64,000 nucleotides of DNA, taken from Thiosymbion sp942492625 (GTDB lineage: Bacteria > Pseudomonadota > Gammaproteobacteria > Chromatiales > Chromatiaceae). The stretch covers positions 20,146 to 84,145 of the forward strand of contig CALOFM010000056.1 of the NCBI GenBank assembly GCA_942492625.1. The letters are read 5' to 3'. A model generated the notes under the pieces. That model did not search any database and was not told the DNA's origin. It was given only the letters and a program-made list of their open reading frames with translations. Each line of letters opens with the position of its first letter. Position 1 is the stretch's first letter. The position numbers and the translations under genes were made by a program. Positions 16,723 through 25,009 of this stretch are shown in pieces.

Positions 16723-17376
16723 TCAAGCTGACTCGGATCGCCCCTCCCAGTTCGGAAGCGAGCCGATGGCGGACAGGTGGTTGATCTCGCCCCATGACTC
16801 CAAGGCCCAGTCTGGGCCATCGATCAGGATCCGGTTGAGGGAGGCGTTGAACAGGTTCACCTTCATGCGCTCCTCGACGCCCCTTCCGGCCGCGCGGCGG
16901 TAGCAGTCACCCAAGGGGCCGCCGTGACTGACCACCAGGACGGTCTGTCCCGGATGCCTCGCTGCGATATCGGCGACGGCGTGGGTCACGCGCTCGAAGC
17001 GTTGGCGGATGCTCTCGCCGTCCGGGATGACCTGGTCTACCAAATAGCTTCGGTAGATTTTCGCGGCCTGTGGCTGATCGCGGTCGGCCTCGACGCGAAG
17101 CATGCCGGTAAGGATGCCGAGGTCCCATTCGCGCAGGCGCGTATCGTCTTGGATCTCGTGTCCGCTAAGCCCGGTGATCATGTTCGCGGTTTGGCGGGCG
17201 CGCAACAGGTCGCTGCTGTAGATCGCGTCGAAGGCCACCTCTCGCAGGTGCAGGGCGAGGGCTTCGGCCTGCGCCGCGCCCCGCGCGTTCAACGGGACGG
17301 GCAGGTGGCCCTGTATGCGGCCCTCGGCGTTCCAGTCCGTCTCGCCGTGGCGGATGAGAATGATGCGGGTGGTCAT
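16723..17376 (-). CDS. Histidine phosphatase (phosphoglycerate mutase family)
   Basis: A 217-residue phosphatase of the RHG superfamily. The signature LIRHGETDWNAEGRIQGHLPVPL gives the phospho-accepting His, and VLVVSHGGPLG the second catalytic His. YSSDLLRARQTA and REWDLGILTG are further family motifs. It is not a glycolytic mutase by length and motif; possible substrates include phosphosugars, alpha-ribazole phosphate or nucleotides. No cobalamin genes lie nearby, so CobC is not supported. It lies downstream of argG on the same strand, 83 bp away. Confidence 0.9.
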   Translation of the reverse strand: MTTRIILIRHGETDWNAEGRIQGHLPVPLNARGAAQAEALALHLREVAFDAIYSSDLLRARQTANMITGLSGHEIQDDTRLREWDLGILTGMLRVEADRDQPQAAKIYRSYLVDQVIPDGESIRQRFERVTHAVADIAARHPGQTVLVVSHGGPLGDCYRRAAGRGVEERMKVNLFNASLNRILIDGPDWALESWGEINHLSAIGSLPNWEGRSESA

Positions 17377-17459
17377 GACATGGCTGGCGTCGGATGCAGG
17401 CGTCTCCTATGTCCATGGGCATCGCTTCGCGCTGCCCATCTATGTGATTCGTCATAAGC

Positions 17460-18680
17460 TCAGGCTTGTTTGCGTCCCGCCACACGCAGCCGCAGCGCGT
17501 TGAGCCGGATGAATCCGGTAGCGTCTGCCTGATCGTAAGCCCCTGCGTCCTCCTCGAAGGTGGCGATGGACTCGTCGAACAGGCTGTTGCTCTCGGACTT
17601 GCGGCCGACGACCAGCACGTTGCCCTTGTAGAGCTTCAGGCGCACGACGCCGTTGACAACGTGCTGGGTCTGATCGATGGCCGCCTGGAGCATTTCGCGC
17701 TCGGGCGCGAACCAGTAGCCGTTATAGACCAGTTTGGCGTAGCGCGGCATCAGCTCGTCCTTCAGGTGTGCGGCCTCCCGGTCCAGGGTCAGGGACTCCA
17801 TGGCCCGGTGGGCCTTGAGCATGATGGTGCCGCCGGGGGTCTCGTAGCAGCCACGGGACTTCATGCCCACGTAGCGATTCTCGACGATGTCGTCGCGCCC
17901 GATGCCGTTCGCGCCACCGATGTGGTTTAGCTCGGCGAGAACCTCCGCCGGGCTCATGGCTTTGCCGTCGATGGCGTTGATGTCGCCCTGCCCGTAGGTC
18001 AGCTCGATGTAGGTGGGCCGGTCCGGTGCCTTCTCCGGCGAGACTGTCCAGCGCCACATGTCTTCGCCGGGCTCGTTCCAGGGGTCCTCCAGGTCGTAAC
18101 CCTCGTAGGAGATGTGCAGCAGGTTGGCGTCCATGGAGTAGGGGGACTTGGTCCCTTCGCGCTTCATCTCAACCGGGATGCCGTGGGATTCGGCGTAGGC
18201 CAGAAGCTTTTCGCGCGAGAGCAGGTGCCATTCCCGCCAGGGAGCGATGATTTTCACATCCGGCTTGAGGGCGTAGGCGCCGAGCTCGAAGCGTACCTGG
18301 TCGTTGCCCTTGCCAGTGGCGCCATGGGAGATGGCGTCGGCGCCTGTCTCGTTGGCGATCTCCACCAAGCGCTTGGCGATCAGGGGGCGGGCGATGGAGG
18401 TACCGAGCAGGTATTCACCTTCGTAAATGGCGTTGGCGCGGAACATGGGGTAGACGAAGTCCCTTACAAACTCCTGACGCAGGTCTTCGATGTAGATCTG
18501 TTTGATACCGGCGGCTTTGGCCTTTGCCCGCGCCGGTTCCACTTCCTCACCTTGACCGATGTCGGCGGTGAACGTGACTACCTCGCAACCGTACTCGTCC
18601 TCCAGCCATTTGAGGATGACCGAGGTATCGAGGCCGCCCGAGTAGGCCAGCACCACTTTCTTGATTTCGCTCTGCACCAT
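17460..18680 (-). CDS. argG: Argininosuccinate synthase
   Basis: ATP-dependent ligation of citrulline and aspartate in arginine synthesis. The 406 residues match the type I family. KVVLAYSGGLDTSVILKWL near the N-terminus is the ATP pyrophosphatase P-loop, and SHGATGKGNDQVRFE and GRDDIVENRYVGMKSRGCYETPGG are family signatures. I chose the start MVQSEIKK, preceded by a GGAG site, over a longer frame that adds 21 unrelated residues. argJ, another arginine gene, lies far away at 57.7 kb on the other strand. Confidence 0.97.
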   Translation of the reverse strand: MVQSEIKKVVLAYSGGLDTSVILKWLEDEYGCEVVTFTADIGQGEEVEPARAKAKAAGIKQIYIEDLRQEFVRDFVYPMFRANAIYEGEYLLGTSIARPLIAKRLVEIANETGADAISHGATGKGNDQVRFELGAYALKPDVKIIAPWREWHLLSREKLLAYAESHGIPVEMKREGTKSPYSMDANLLHISYEGYDLEDPWNEPGEDMWRWTVSPEKAPDRPTYIELTYGQGDINAIDGKAMSPAEVLAELNHIGGANGIGRDDIVENRYVGMKSRGCYETPGGTIMLKAHRAMESLTLDREAAHLKDELMPRYAKLVYNGYWFAPEREMLQAAIDQTQHVVNGVVRLKLYKGNVLVVGRKSESNSLFDESIATFEEDAGAYDQADATGFIRLNALRLRVAGRKQA

Positions 18681-18791
18681 GGGATGACTCCAGGTACGGT
18701 TTTCTGGAAAAACGGTCAGTATATCGCGGCGGGATTGGTTCATGCATGGACACCTGTTCTTAAACGGGCAACGGCCAGCGGGCGGGCGTAG

Positions 18792-18860
18792 GTCGGATTA
18801 GGCGCATGGCGCGAAGGCGTTTCAGGTTATAGATGAGCCCTGAGCGCGCCGTAATCCGAC
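18792..18860. repeat. GTCGGATTA-type palindromic intergenic element
   Basis: Left arm GTCGGATTAGGCGC (18792-18805) and right arm GCGCCGTAATCCGAC (18846-18860) form a near-perfect inverted repeat, with about 40 bp between. It lies between the argG 5' end and the esterase 3' end. The GTCGGATTA...TAATCCGAC pattern is a widespread dispersed palindrome in proteobacterial intergenic DNA. Confidence 0.7.
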
Positions 18861-18898
18861 AAATCCAGCCGCCAGGCCGGGCGTACCGACTTTCGTCT

Positions 18899-19684
18899 TC
18901 AGTCCGGCAGAAATCCCCGCAAGGCGCCCAGGAAGGTCTCCGGTTGGTCGGCGTACACCCAGTGTCCGGCGCTGGGGACGGCGCGCAGTCGAGCCAGTGG
19001 AAACAGGGTGCCGATCGACGGCAGCTGCTTCGCGGTCACGTAGCTGGACTCGGTGCCGTAGACGAAATACGCGGGGCCCGGAAATTGGCGCCCTGCGGTC
19101 TCGGGGAATCCGAGGATGTCTTCCATGCGCCTCGTCAGCACCGGAAGGTTCATGCGCCAGTGCCAGGTGTCTTGCACCTTTACCAGATTCTGCAGCAGAT
19201 AGCCGCGAAGGGCGGGGCTATCGAGACTCTCAGTCAGCTTTGCATCTGCGTCCCTGCGGTCGCTCAATGCGTCCAGATTGAGTGTGCCGAGTGCGGCGAT
19301 GACGGGGTCGAAGCCGTGCGCGTATGCCACCGGAGCCATGTCCGCCACAACCAGGGCCTTCACCCGTTCGGGCCGGGTCAGGGCCAGCCACATGGCCGCC
19401 TTGCCCCCCATGCTGTGGCCTACCAGGGCTGCCTGGTCGATTCCCTGCTCGTCGAGCACTGCTGCCAGATCCTCCGCCATGGCGCCATAGGTCATTCGCT
19501 CGCGGCGCGGGGAGCGGCCATGGTTGCGCAGATCCGGCACCAGCACCTGACGGGATGCAGCCAGACGGCGGGCGATGCTGTGCCAATTGGTCGAGGAGCC
19601 AAACAACCCGTGCAGGAGCACCACAGGGGAAAGGCCGGTGCCCGGATCTCCGTAGTCGCGTAGGTAGAGCTCGGAAGTTTTCAT
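18899..19684 (-). CDS. Alpha/beta hydrolase (YbfF-like esterase)
   Basis: A 261-residue hydrolase. VVLLHGLFGSSTNW supplies the oxyanion-hole HG motif, VGHSMGGKAAMWLAL the nucleophile elbow with catalytic Ser, and SAGHWVYADQPE the catalytic His. It resembles E. coli YbfF. The start MKTSELYL overlaps the ampD stop by four bases (ATGA), giving likely translational coupling, and is preferred over a start nine codons earlier inside ampD. Substrate unknown (short acyl esters are typical). Confidence 0.88.
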   Translation of the reverse strand: MKTSELYLRDYGDPGTGLSPVVLLHGLFGSSTNWHSIARRLAASRQVLVPDLRNHGRSPRRERMTYGAMAEDLAAVLDEQGIDQAALVGHSMGGKAAMWLALTRPERVKALVVADMAPVAYAHGFDPVIAALGTLNLDALSDRRDADAKLTESLDSPALRGYLLQNLVKVQDTWHWRMNLPVLTRRMEDILGFPETAGRQFPGPAYFVYGTESSYVTAKQLPSIGTLFPLARLRAVPSAGHWVYADQPETFLGALRGFLPD

Positions 19685-20223
19685 CCAATCAGCTTGCGAA
19701 AACGGGCCCAATCGAAGGCGGGCCCCGGGTCGGTCTTGCGCCCTGGTGCGATATCGCTGTGGCCGACGATGCGTCCTGCGCCGATGTTGGCGAAGCGGGT
19801 TTGTAGCTCCCGCGTCGCCTCGGCCAGGGCTCGGTACTGGACGTCTTCATAGGGGATCTGATCCGATCCTTCCAGCTCTATCCCAACAGAGAAATCATTG
19901 CATCGCTGGCGCCCGGCGAAGCAGGAGGTCCCCGCGTGCCACGCGCGCTTGTGCAGGTCGACGTATTGGATCAGCTCCCCGTCGCGGCGGATGAGCAGGT
20001 GCGCGGAGACCCGCAGGTCCGCGATTTTCCGGAAACACGGGTGGGCGCCGTGGTCCAGGCGGTTCTGAAACAAATCATCGATCCAGGGGCCGCCGAATTC
20101 GCCCTGCGGCAGACTGATGCCATGGATCACCAGCAGATCCACTCCAACTCCCGCCGGGCGCTCGTCCCAATTGGGGGAAGCTATACGCCGCGCGTCCGGC
20201 AGCCAGCCGTCAGGCACGATCAA
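19681..20223 (-). CDS. ampD: 1,6-anhydro-N-acetylmuramyl-L-alanine amidase
   Basis: Cytoplasmic zinc amidase of peptidoglycan recycling, which cleaves the peptide from anhydro-muropeptides. At 180 residues it has the usual size. Zinc ligands match AmpD: His34 in VIHGISLP, and His155 and Asp165 in GHSDIAPGRKTDPGP, with Lys163 as in the active site. LLIRRDGELIQYV and KRAWHAGTS are family motifs. It follows the CBS gene by 88 bp. There is no ampE or beta-lactamase gene in view. Confidence 0.95.
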   Translation of the reverse strand: MIVPDGWLPDARRIASPNWDERPAGVGVDLLVIHGISLPQGEFGGPWIDDLFQNRLDHGAHPCFRKIADLRVSAHLLIRRDGELIQYVDLHKRAWHAGTSCFAGRQRCNDFSVGIELEGSDQIPYEDVQYRALAEATRELQTRFANIGAGRIVGHSDIAPGRKTDPGPAFDWARFRKLIG

Positions 20224-20311
20224 TCAATACCACGGCAATGCATCCGCGCATCCGCCCGGGAGCCTGTGCAGGAGGGATGCGAGCCTAAACTGGTGGCCGA
20301 ATCCGAACCCC

Positions 20312-20716
20312 TCACAGGTAGGGCACCATACCCTTCACCACCATGTCGGTGAGGCTGATGATCCCGATTACCTCGTGATCTTCCACCACGGGCGCGCGGG
20401 TGAGGTTGAAGCGGGCGAACAGGCGTGCGCAGTGCCGGATATCCATGTCCGGGCTCACCGAGAGCACCGGCTTGGACATGATTTCGTAGATGTTGACGCG
20501 GTCCGGCGCGCGGTCCTTTGCCAGCACCAGGCGCGAGATGTCCGAAAGCACCACCATGCCGATCGTGTCGTCGTCGTGTCGTTTCTTGACGATCAGGGTC
20601 TTGGTCTCCACGTGGGCCATGGTGTCCAGGGCATGTGCCACTGTGTCCATGCCGTCCACTGTGTCGAACTGGCGCTTCATGACGTCGCGTACTCGCACGA
20701 GCTTTCTGTCGTTCAT
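20312..20716 (-). CDS. Two-CBS-domain protein
   Basis: A 134-residue protein made of a Bateman pair. The first CBS motif runs through TKTLIVKKRHDDDTIGMVVLSDISRLV (about residues 38-65), the second through TRAPVVEDHEVIGIISLTDMVVKG (about 105-129). Such modules bind adenine nucleotides and gate transporters or enzymes. The gene starts 2 bp after the PII-like gene and is the last of the DUF1538-DUF1538-PII-CBS operon. A role as a cytosolic energy or ligand sensor for the membrane pair is inferred. Confidence 0.9.
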   Translation of the reverse strand: MNDRKLVRVRDVMKRQFDTVDGMDTVAHALDTMAHVETKTLIVKKRHDDDTIGMVVLSDISRLVLAKDRAPDRVNIYEIMSKPVLSVSPDMDIRHCARLFARFNLTRAPVVEDHEVIGIISLTDMVVKGMVPYL

Positions 20717-20718
20717 GC

Positions 20719-21069
20719 TCAGATTTCCTCTTTAACGGTCTCGGTGAGCTTCTTGACTTGGTGGCTGACGCCCACCGCATCCTCAAGGTCCACCTGGATG
20801 GCGATACCCGTGCCGGGTTTCTCGTCGAAGTTGGCGGCCTTTGCGATGGTCTCTAGGATGGGGCGGCTCATGTGCTCTTCAACCACCAGCAGAATGACGT
20901 CGCGTTGGGTTTCCAGCGTCAGGCCAAAGAAGGTCTTGGACTTCTCTACCCCCTCGCCCCTGGCTTGATTGATGACGGTGGAGCCTGTTGCGCCGGCCTT
21001 TCGCGCGGCCTCGAGCACGGCTTGCGTTTCGCTGTCTTCGACAAACGCGATGATGAGTTTGAAGTGCAT
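20719..21069 (-). CDS. PII-like signalling protein with altered T-loop
   Basis: A 116-residue protein with the PII ferredoxin-like core: FKLIIAFVEDSETQAVLEAARKAGATGSTV at the N-terminus and GTGIAIQVDLEDAVG at the C-terminus. The T-loop stretch reads RGEGVEKSKTFFGLTLETQRD in place of the canonical GRQKGHTELYRGAEY, so the Tyr51 uridylylation site of GlnB/GlnK is absent. It starts 4 bp after the second DUF1538 gene. Genes of this kind beside a transporter usually encode its direct regulator (compare GlnK-AmtB, SbtB-SbtA). The ligand is unknown. Confidence 0.88.
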   Translation of the reverse strand: MHFKLIIAFVEDSETQAVLEAARKAGATGSTVINQARGEGVEKSKTFFGLTLETQRDVILLVVEEHMSRPILETIAKAANFDEKPGTGIAIQVDLEDAVGVSHQVKKLTETVKEEI

Positions 21070-21073
21070 GGAT

Positions 21074-21874
21074 TCAATCTCCTGATGATGCGGACTTGGC
21101 TCGGGCTGAACGCCGGTTGTACCATTCGCTGAGCTGGGCGTATGCGATAACCGTCATAATCGGGAACAGGCTGGCGAAGGCAATGAGCCCGAAACCGTCG
21201 AGGAGCGGGTTACGTCCGGGGATATTGCTCGATAGCCCCAGGCCCAGAGCTGCGACCAGGGGTACGGTGACCGTGGAGGTGGTTACGCCTCCGGAGTCGT
21301 ACGCCAGAGCGATGATGGTACGCGGGGCAAACCAAGTCTGAAAGAGGACTACGACGTAACCCGTGATGATGTAGTAGTGGAGCGGAGTGCCTGTGACGAT
21401 GCGGTATGCTCCCAAAGCGATCCCGACGGCAACGCCGATGGCCACTGCTATGCGCAGCCCCCAAGGGTCGATGGTGCCGGCAGATACCTGGTTTGCCTTG
21501 ATGGCCACCGCGATCAGTGAGGGTTCGGCGATGGTGGTCGAAAAACCGATGGCGAAGGCGAAGAGGTAGACCCAGACAAACTCGCGCCAGTGCTCGCGCA
21601 TCGAGGTCTCCTCTCCGGTCAATCCGAGGAAATCCGGCGCGGTAAGCTGCTCGGCCATGAGCTTACCCAGGGGGAACAGGGCGCGCTCGAGGCCCTCGAG
21701 AAAGAAGGCCAGCCCCAGCAGGACCAGCAGGAAGCCCAACAACACGCGTTTGAGGTTGGGAATGCTGCGGCGCAGAATCAGGACTTGGAAGCCAACCATA
21801 ATGCCGATGATGGGCAGCACATCGTCTATCGTCGATACCAACGAGCCCCACAGGGAGAGAAGATGCTCGGTCAC
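21074..21874 (-). CDS. DUF1538 membrane protein, second paralogue (UmpB-like)
   Basis: A 266-residue polytopic membrane protein of DUF1538. Family motifs include FAFAIGFSTTIAEPSLIAVA, ALAYDSGGVTTSTVTVPLVAALG and NPLLDGFGLIAFASLFPI, each also present in its upstream neighbour. A charged C-terminal tail ends RRSARAKSASSGD. Paired DUF1538 proteins from a Halomonas (UmpAB) have, as I recall, been reported to act as a two-component Na+(Li+,K+)/H+ antiporter. The start overlaps the upstream gene by ATGA. It most likely forms a heteromer with that partner. Confidence 0.88.
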   Translation of the reverse strand: MTEHLLSLWGSLVSTIDDVLPIIGIMVGFQVLILRRSIPNLKRVLLGFLLVLLGLAFFLEGLERALFPLGKLMAEQLTAPDFLGLTGEETSMREHWREFVWVYLFAFAIGFSTTIAEPSLIAVAIKANQVSAGTIDPWGLRIAVAIGVAVGIALGAYRIVTGTPLHYYIITGYVVVLFQTWFAPRTIIALAYDSGGVTTSTVTVPLVAALGLGLSSNIPGRNPLLDGFGLIAFASLFPIMTVIAYAQLSEWYNRRSARAKSASSGD

Positions 21875-22605
21875 AGCAGTATTCCGTAGCCCATGACGAA
21901 GATCATTGGTGTCAGCGACGCAAAGGCGATAAGCCCGAAGCCGTCGATCATGGGGTTGCGTCCCTCGATGCTGGAGGCGAGTCCCACGCCGAGAGCGGTA
22001 ACCAGAGGTACTGTGATGGTCGACGTGGTTACGCCTCCCGAGTCATAAGCGATGCCGATGATCTCTTTGGGGGCCAGCGCGGTCATGACCACCACGCCGA
22101 TGTAGCCGCAGATGATGAGATACTGGATCGGCCATCCGCGCAGGATGCGCAGAACTCCGATGACGATGGCCAACCCAACGGATAGGGCGACCGTATACCG
22201 AAGACCCTCGGCGTAGGATTCGCGCGCGCGCTCCTCGTTGACGATCATGCCCCCCTGTGCGGCGACGTCGGCGGCCTCCTCGGCCACGGCGATCAGTGCA
22301 GGCTCGGCGACAGTCGTGCCAAAGCCCAGGGCGAAAGCGAAAAGCAGCAGCCACAGCACGCTGCCCTTGGAGGCGAAGTCCCGGGCCATGTTCTCGCCGA
22401 TCGGAAACAGCCCGAGCTTGAGTCCTTGCACGAACAGCGTCAATCCCACGACCACCAGCAGAGTGCCCCAGAGAAGCTCGAGAAAATTCGGTATCGGTTG
22501 GCCGAGAACCAGGAGCTGAAAGAAGGCGATCACCGCGACGATCGGCAGCAAGTCCTTAACGCTATCTGCCAAAGACCTTAACAGTTCGGGCGCGTTGGCT
22601 TTCAT
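21871..22605 (-). CDS. DUF1538 membrane protein, first paralogue (UmpA-like)
   Basis: A 244-residue integral membrane protein. VAVIAFFQLLVLGQPIPNFLELLWG opens the domain. FAFALGFGTTVAEPALIAVAEEA, GIAYDSGGVTTSTITVPLVTALGVGL and NPMIDGFGLIAFASLTPMI repeat the motifs seen in the next gene. Conserved acidic and Ser/Thr positions inside helices suggest ion coupling. First gene of the operon DUF1538-DUF1538-PII-CBS; the promoter must lie in the 199-bp divergent gap towards the DUF1631 gene. Probable ion/proton antiporter subunit by family precedent. Confidence 0.88.
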   Translation of the reverse strand: MKANAPELLRSLADSVKDLLPIVAVIAFFQLLVLGQPIPNFLELLWGTLLVVVGLTLFVQGLKLGLFPIGENMARDFASKGSVLWLLLFAFALGFGTTVAEPALIAVAEEAADVAAQGGMIVNEERARESYAEGLRYTVALSVGLAIVIGVLRILRGWPIQYLIICGYIGVVVMTALAPKEIIGIAYDSGGVTTSTITVPLVTALGVGLASSIEGRNPMIDGFGLIAFASLTPMIFVMGYGILL

Positions 22606-22804
22606 TGCCTGACAGTGGCTGAATTCATGATATTGTGAAGAATCCGTCTTTAACTCAGATGGTTAATATTGGTTCCGGGGTGCGCTGCGGTAATTTGGTA
22701 TAATTCTTGCCTGGTATTATCGGTATGGGGGCTTTCCGTTAAATCTGCGAGACATAACGATACAGCTGCCGGCTTCGGCGCAGGGTTGTCGGCGATGATA
22801 ATCT

Positions 22805-25009
22805 GTGAACGGACAAGAGAACAGTCACGCTTTCACGTCCGGTGATGCCGGGACGCAAAACGAAGCGGAACGTTTCGTGGCTGCGTGCCGCGAGGCAATC
22901 CGGCGCGCAATTCCCGGTCGATTCGACGAGCTGTTTTGCAAGCTCGACGACGCCCTCTACGACCTCGCCGACAAGTCCGAGACCAACAGCTTTTACACGA
23001 CCTATTTCGATTCCTTGCGGGTTTTGCGTTCGCACCGTCACGAGATATTGTCTCAATTCCTGCGAGACTTGGAGGAGGATAAGCCAGAGACGCTTGCCGA
23101 ATCCGGCCAGAACTCCCGTGCGGTCGAGGGAAAGCGCCGGGGGCGCAATCTTGCGCCGATGGGGGAAGCAACGCTCGAGGAGAACCTTGCGGTGGCGAAT
23201 CTCATCTCCAAGGGGGAGAGCCGATATCGCACCGATCTCCTGGTGCTGAGGCGTCACCTTGCGGCCCTGCGCGGACAGCAGGACATCGACAGCCGCGCCG
23301 ACCCCCTCGGGCCACACCGTCTTTGCAATGCGTTCAAACAGGCGTTGAGGTCGGTGGAGGACGTGGAGCTGGCGATCAAGCTTGTCGTTTACAAGCTGTT
23401 CGACAAGCAGGTGATGGATCAGCTCGGCAGCGTTTATGCACGCTGCCGCGAGTTTACAGATAGGCGCGGCTCGACGATCGCGGCAGGCTTGGAGCCATCG
23501 GAGTTGCGGGTGTCCTTGAGCGCGGAGCCGGAAAGCGCAAGGCGCCCACCGCAAGCGGACGCTGTCGCGCGCGAGGGCCGGGATTTGACCGACTCCGATC
23601 AGCCTGACGCCGGTCGGTATTCCAGGATGGGCTTTACCGATCTGCAACGGCTGTTGCGAAGGCGAAGATCCGACGACGCCGGCAGCGCAGATCGGGTCGT
23701 CGTTGACACCGATGAGCTGATGTCTGTCTTGTCCCGGCTGCAGGAAGCGACCGGACTTGACGTCGACACCAGTGAGCTGCGCCGGCGCTTGAACGACGAG
23801 CTTCGCCAGGGAGGCGGGGGCCGAGATCGCGCGCTAGGCAGGGTGGATGAGGACACCCTCGATCTGGTGTTGCTGTTGTTCGAGCATGTTCTCCATGGCA
23901 ACGACATCCCGGACGCGCTCAAGTCGCCGATCGGGCGTTTGCAGGTCCCTTTTTTGAAAGTGGCTCTGCAGGACAAGTCTGTTTTCGACGACAAGCACCA
24001 CCCCGCCCGGCGCTTGCTGAACCATCTCGCAGAGGCTGCGATGGGCTGGGGCGGCGAAGTGGACAGTCGTTCGCCCGACAGCCTGAACGGACGCGTAGAG
24101 TGGGTGGTGGATCAGGTCGTCGCGCGGTGCGACGGGGATTCGGCCGTGCTCGCCGAGCTGGATGTCGAGTTATGCGCCTTACTTGCTCGGGAGCAGAACG
24201 CAGCCAAGTCCCGGGAGGCCAAGGTTCGGCGGGAGCTGGAGCTGCGCGAGCGCAAGCACATTACCCAGCGCTTCGTCAAAGAGGCTATAGTCGAGCGCTT
24301 GCGTGGAAGGGCCGCTGTTCCGGAGGCCATCTCTTGCCTTCTGTACGAGGGTTGGCAACAGGTGTTGCTCGATGCCTATCTGCGTGACGGACCTGCGGGG
24401 ACGGAGTGGAACGATGCGATACGGACTGTCGACCGCCTGGTGTGGAGCGTCCAACCCAAGCGCAGTTCCGAGGATAGGCGGGAGCTGTTGCGCAGCATCC
24501 CGGAGCTGCTGCGTACCTTGCGCGAGGAACTGGCACGGGTATCCTACGATCAGCGCCGGCTGGCACGTTGGTTCAAGGAGTTGCAGGCATTGCACATCGC
24601 TGCTCTGCGCGGCGGCCCAGTGGCTCCAGCGCAGAGCGGGTCTGACGTGCGGCTCCCCAACGCTGCGGTCGAGGCGCCGCCGCCCCGCGCCGCGGGTACA
24701 TCCGACGGGCAGGACTTTTCATATGTCGATGCAGCCGTCTGCGAGGTGGCCGGTCTGGAGCCCGGGACCTGGATCGAGGTGCGGCGTGACAACGGTGATC
24801 TGGTGCGCGTCAAGCTGGCCTGGCGCAGCCCGCAATCGGGAATCAATTTGTTCGTGGACCACCGGGGCCGCAAGGCGCTTGAGCTGGATGGGAAAGGCAT
24901 CATGACGCTACAACAACAAGGCATCCTCATCGTCCTGGGTGAGGCACCCATCGTCGACCGAGCCATGGAGGCCGTGGTGCAGACCCTGAAGGGCGGAGCG
25001 GAGTCATGA
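22805..25009 (+). CDS. DUF1631 family protein
   Basis: A 734-residue cytoplasmic protein of the DUF1631 family, common in Gammaproteobacteria and functionally uncharacterised. It starts with GTG. The N-terminal part (SFYTTYFDSLRVLRSHRHEILSQFLRDL) and the central part (DLVLLLFEHVLHGNDIPDALKSPIGRLQVPFLKVAL) carry family signatures. The last about 110 residues (GTWIEVRRDNGDLVRVKLAWRS, LFVDHRGRKALEL) look like a small beta domain reminiscent of PilZ. Its stop overlaps nadC by ATGA, so the two are translationally coupled, although no functional link is known. Confidence 0.85.
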   Translation: MNGQENSHAFTSGDAGTQNEAERFVAACREAIRRAIPGRFDELFCKLDDALYDLADKSETNSFYTTYFDSLRVLRSHRHEILSQFLRDLEEDKPETLAESGQNSRAVEGKRRGRNLAPMGEATLEENLAVANLISKGESRYRTDLLVLRRHLAALRGQQDIDSRADPLGPHRLCNAFKQALRSVEDVELAIKLVVYKLFDKQVMDQLGSVYARCREFTDRRGSTIAAGLEPSELRVSLSAEPESARRPPQADAVAREGRDLTDSDQPDAGRYSRMGFTDLQRLLRRRRSDDAGSADRVVVDTDELMSVLSRLQEATGLDVDTSELRRRLNDELRQGGGGRDRALGRVDEDTLDLVLLLFEHVLHGNDIPDALKSPIGRLQVPFLKVALQDKSVFDDKHHPARRLLNHLAEAAMGWGGEVDSRSPDSLNGRVEWVVDQVVARCDGDSAVLAELDVELCALLAREQNAAKSREAKVRRELELRERKHITQRFVKEAIVERLRGRAAVPEAISCLLYEGWQQVLLDAYLRDGPAGTEWNDAIRTVDRLVWSVQPKRSSEDRRELLRSIPELLRTLREELARVSYDQRRLARWFKELQALHIAALRGGPVAPAQSGSDVRLPNAAVEAPPPRAAGTSDGQDFSYVDAAVCEVAGLEPGTWIEVRRDNGDLVRVKLAWRSPQSGINLFVDHRGRKALELDGKGIMTLQQQGILIVLGEAPIVDRAMEAVVQTLKGGAES

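Noticed and set aside
22699..22704. Perfect TATAAT hexamer upstream of the DUF1631 gene
   Set aside because: No acceptable -35 lies at 16-19 bp, so I do not list it as a promoter, although the gap must hold divergent promoters.
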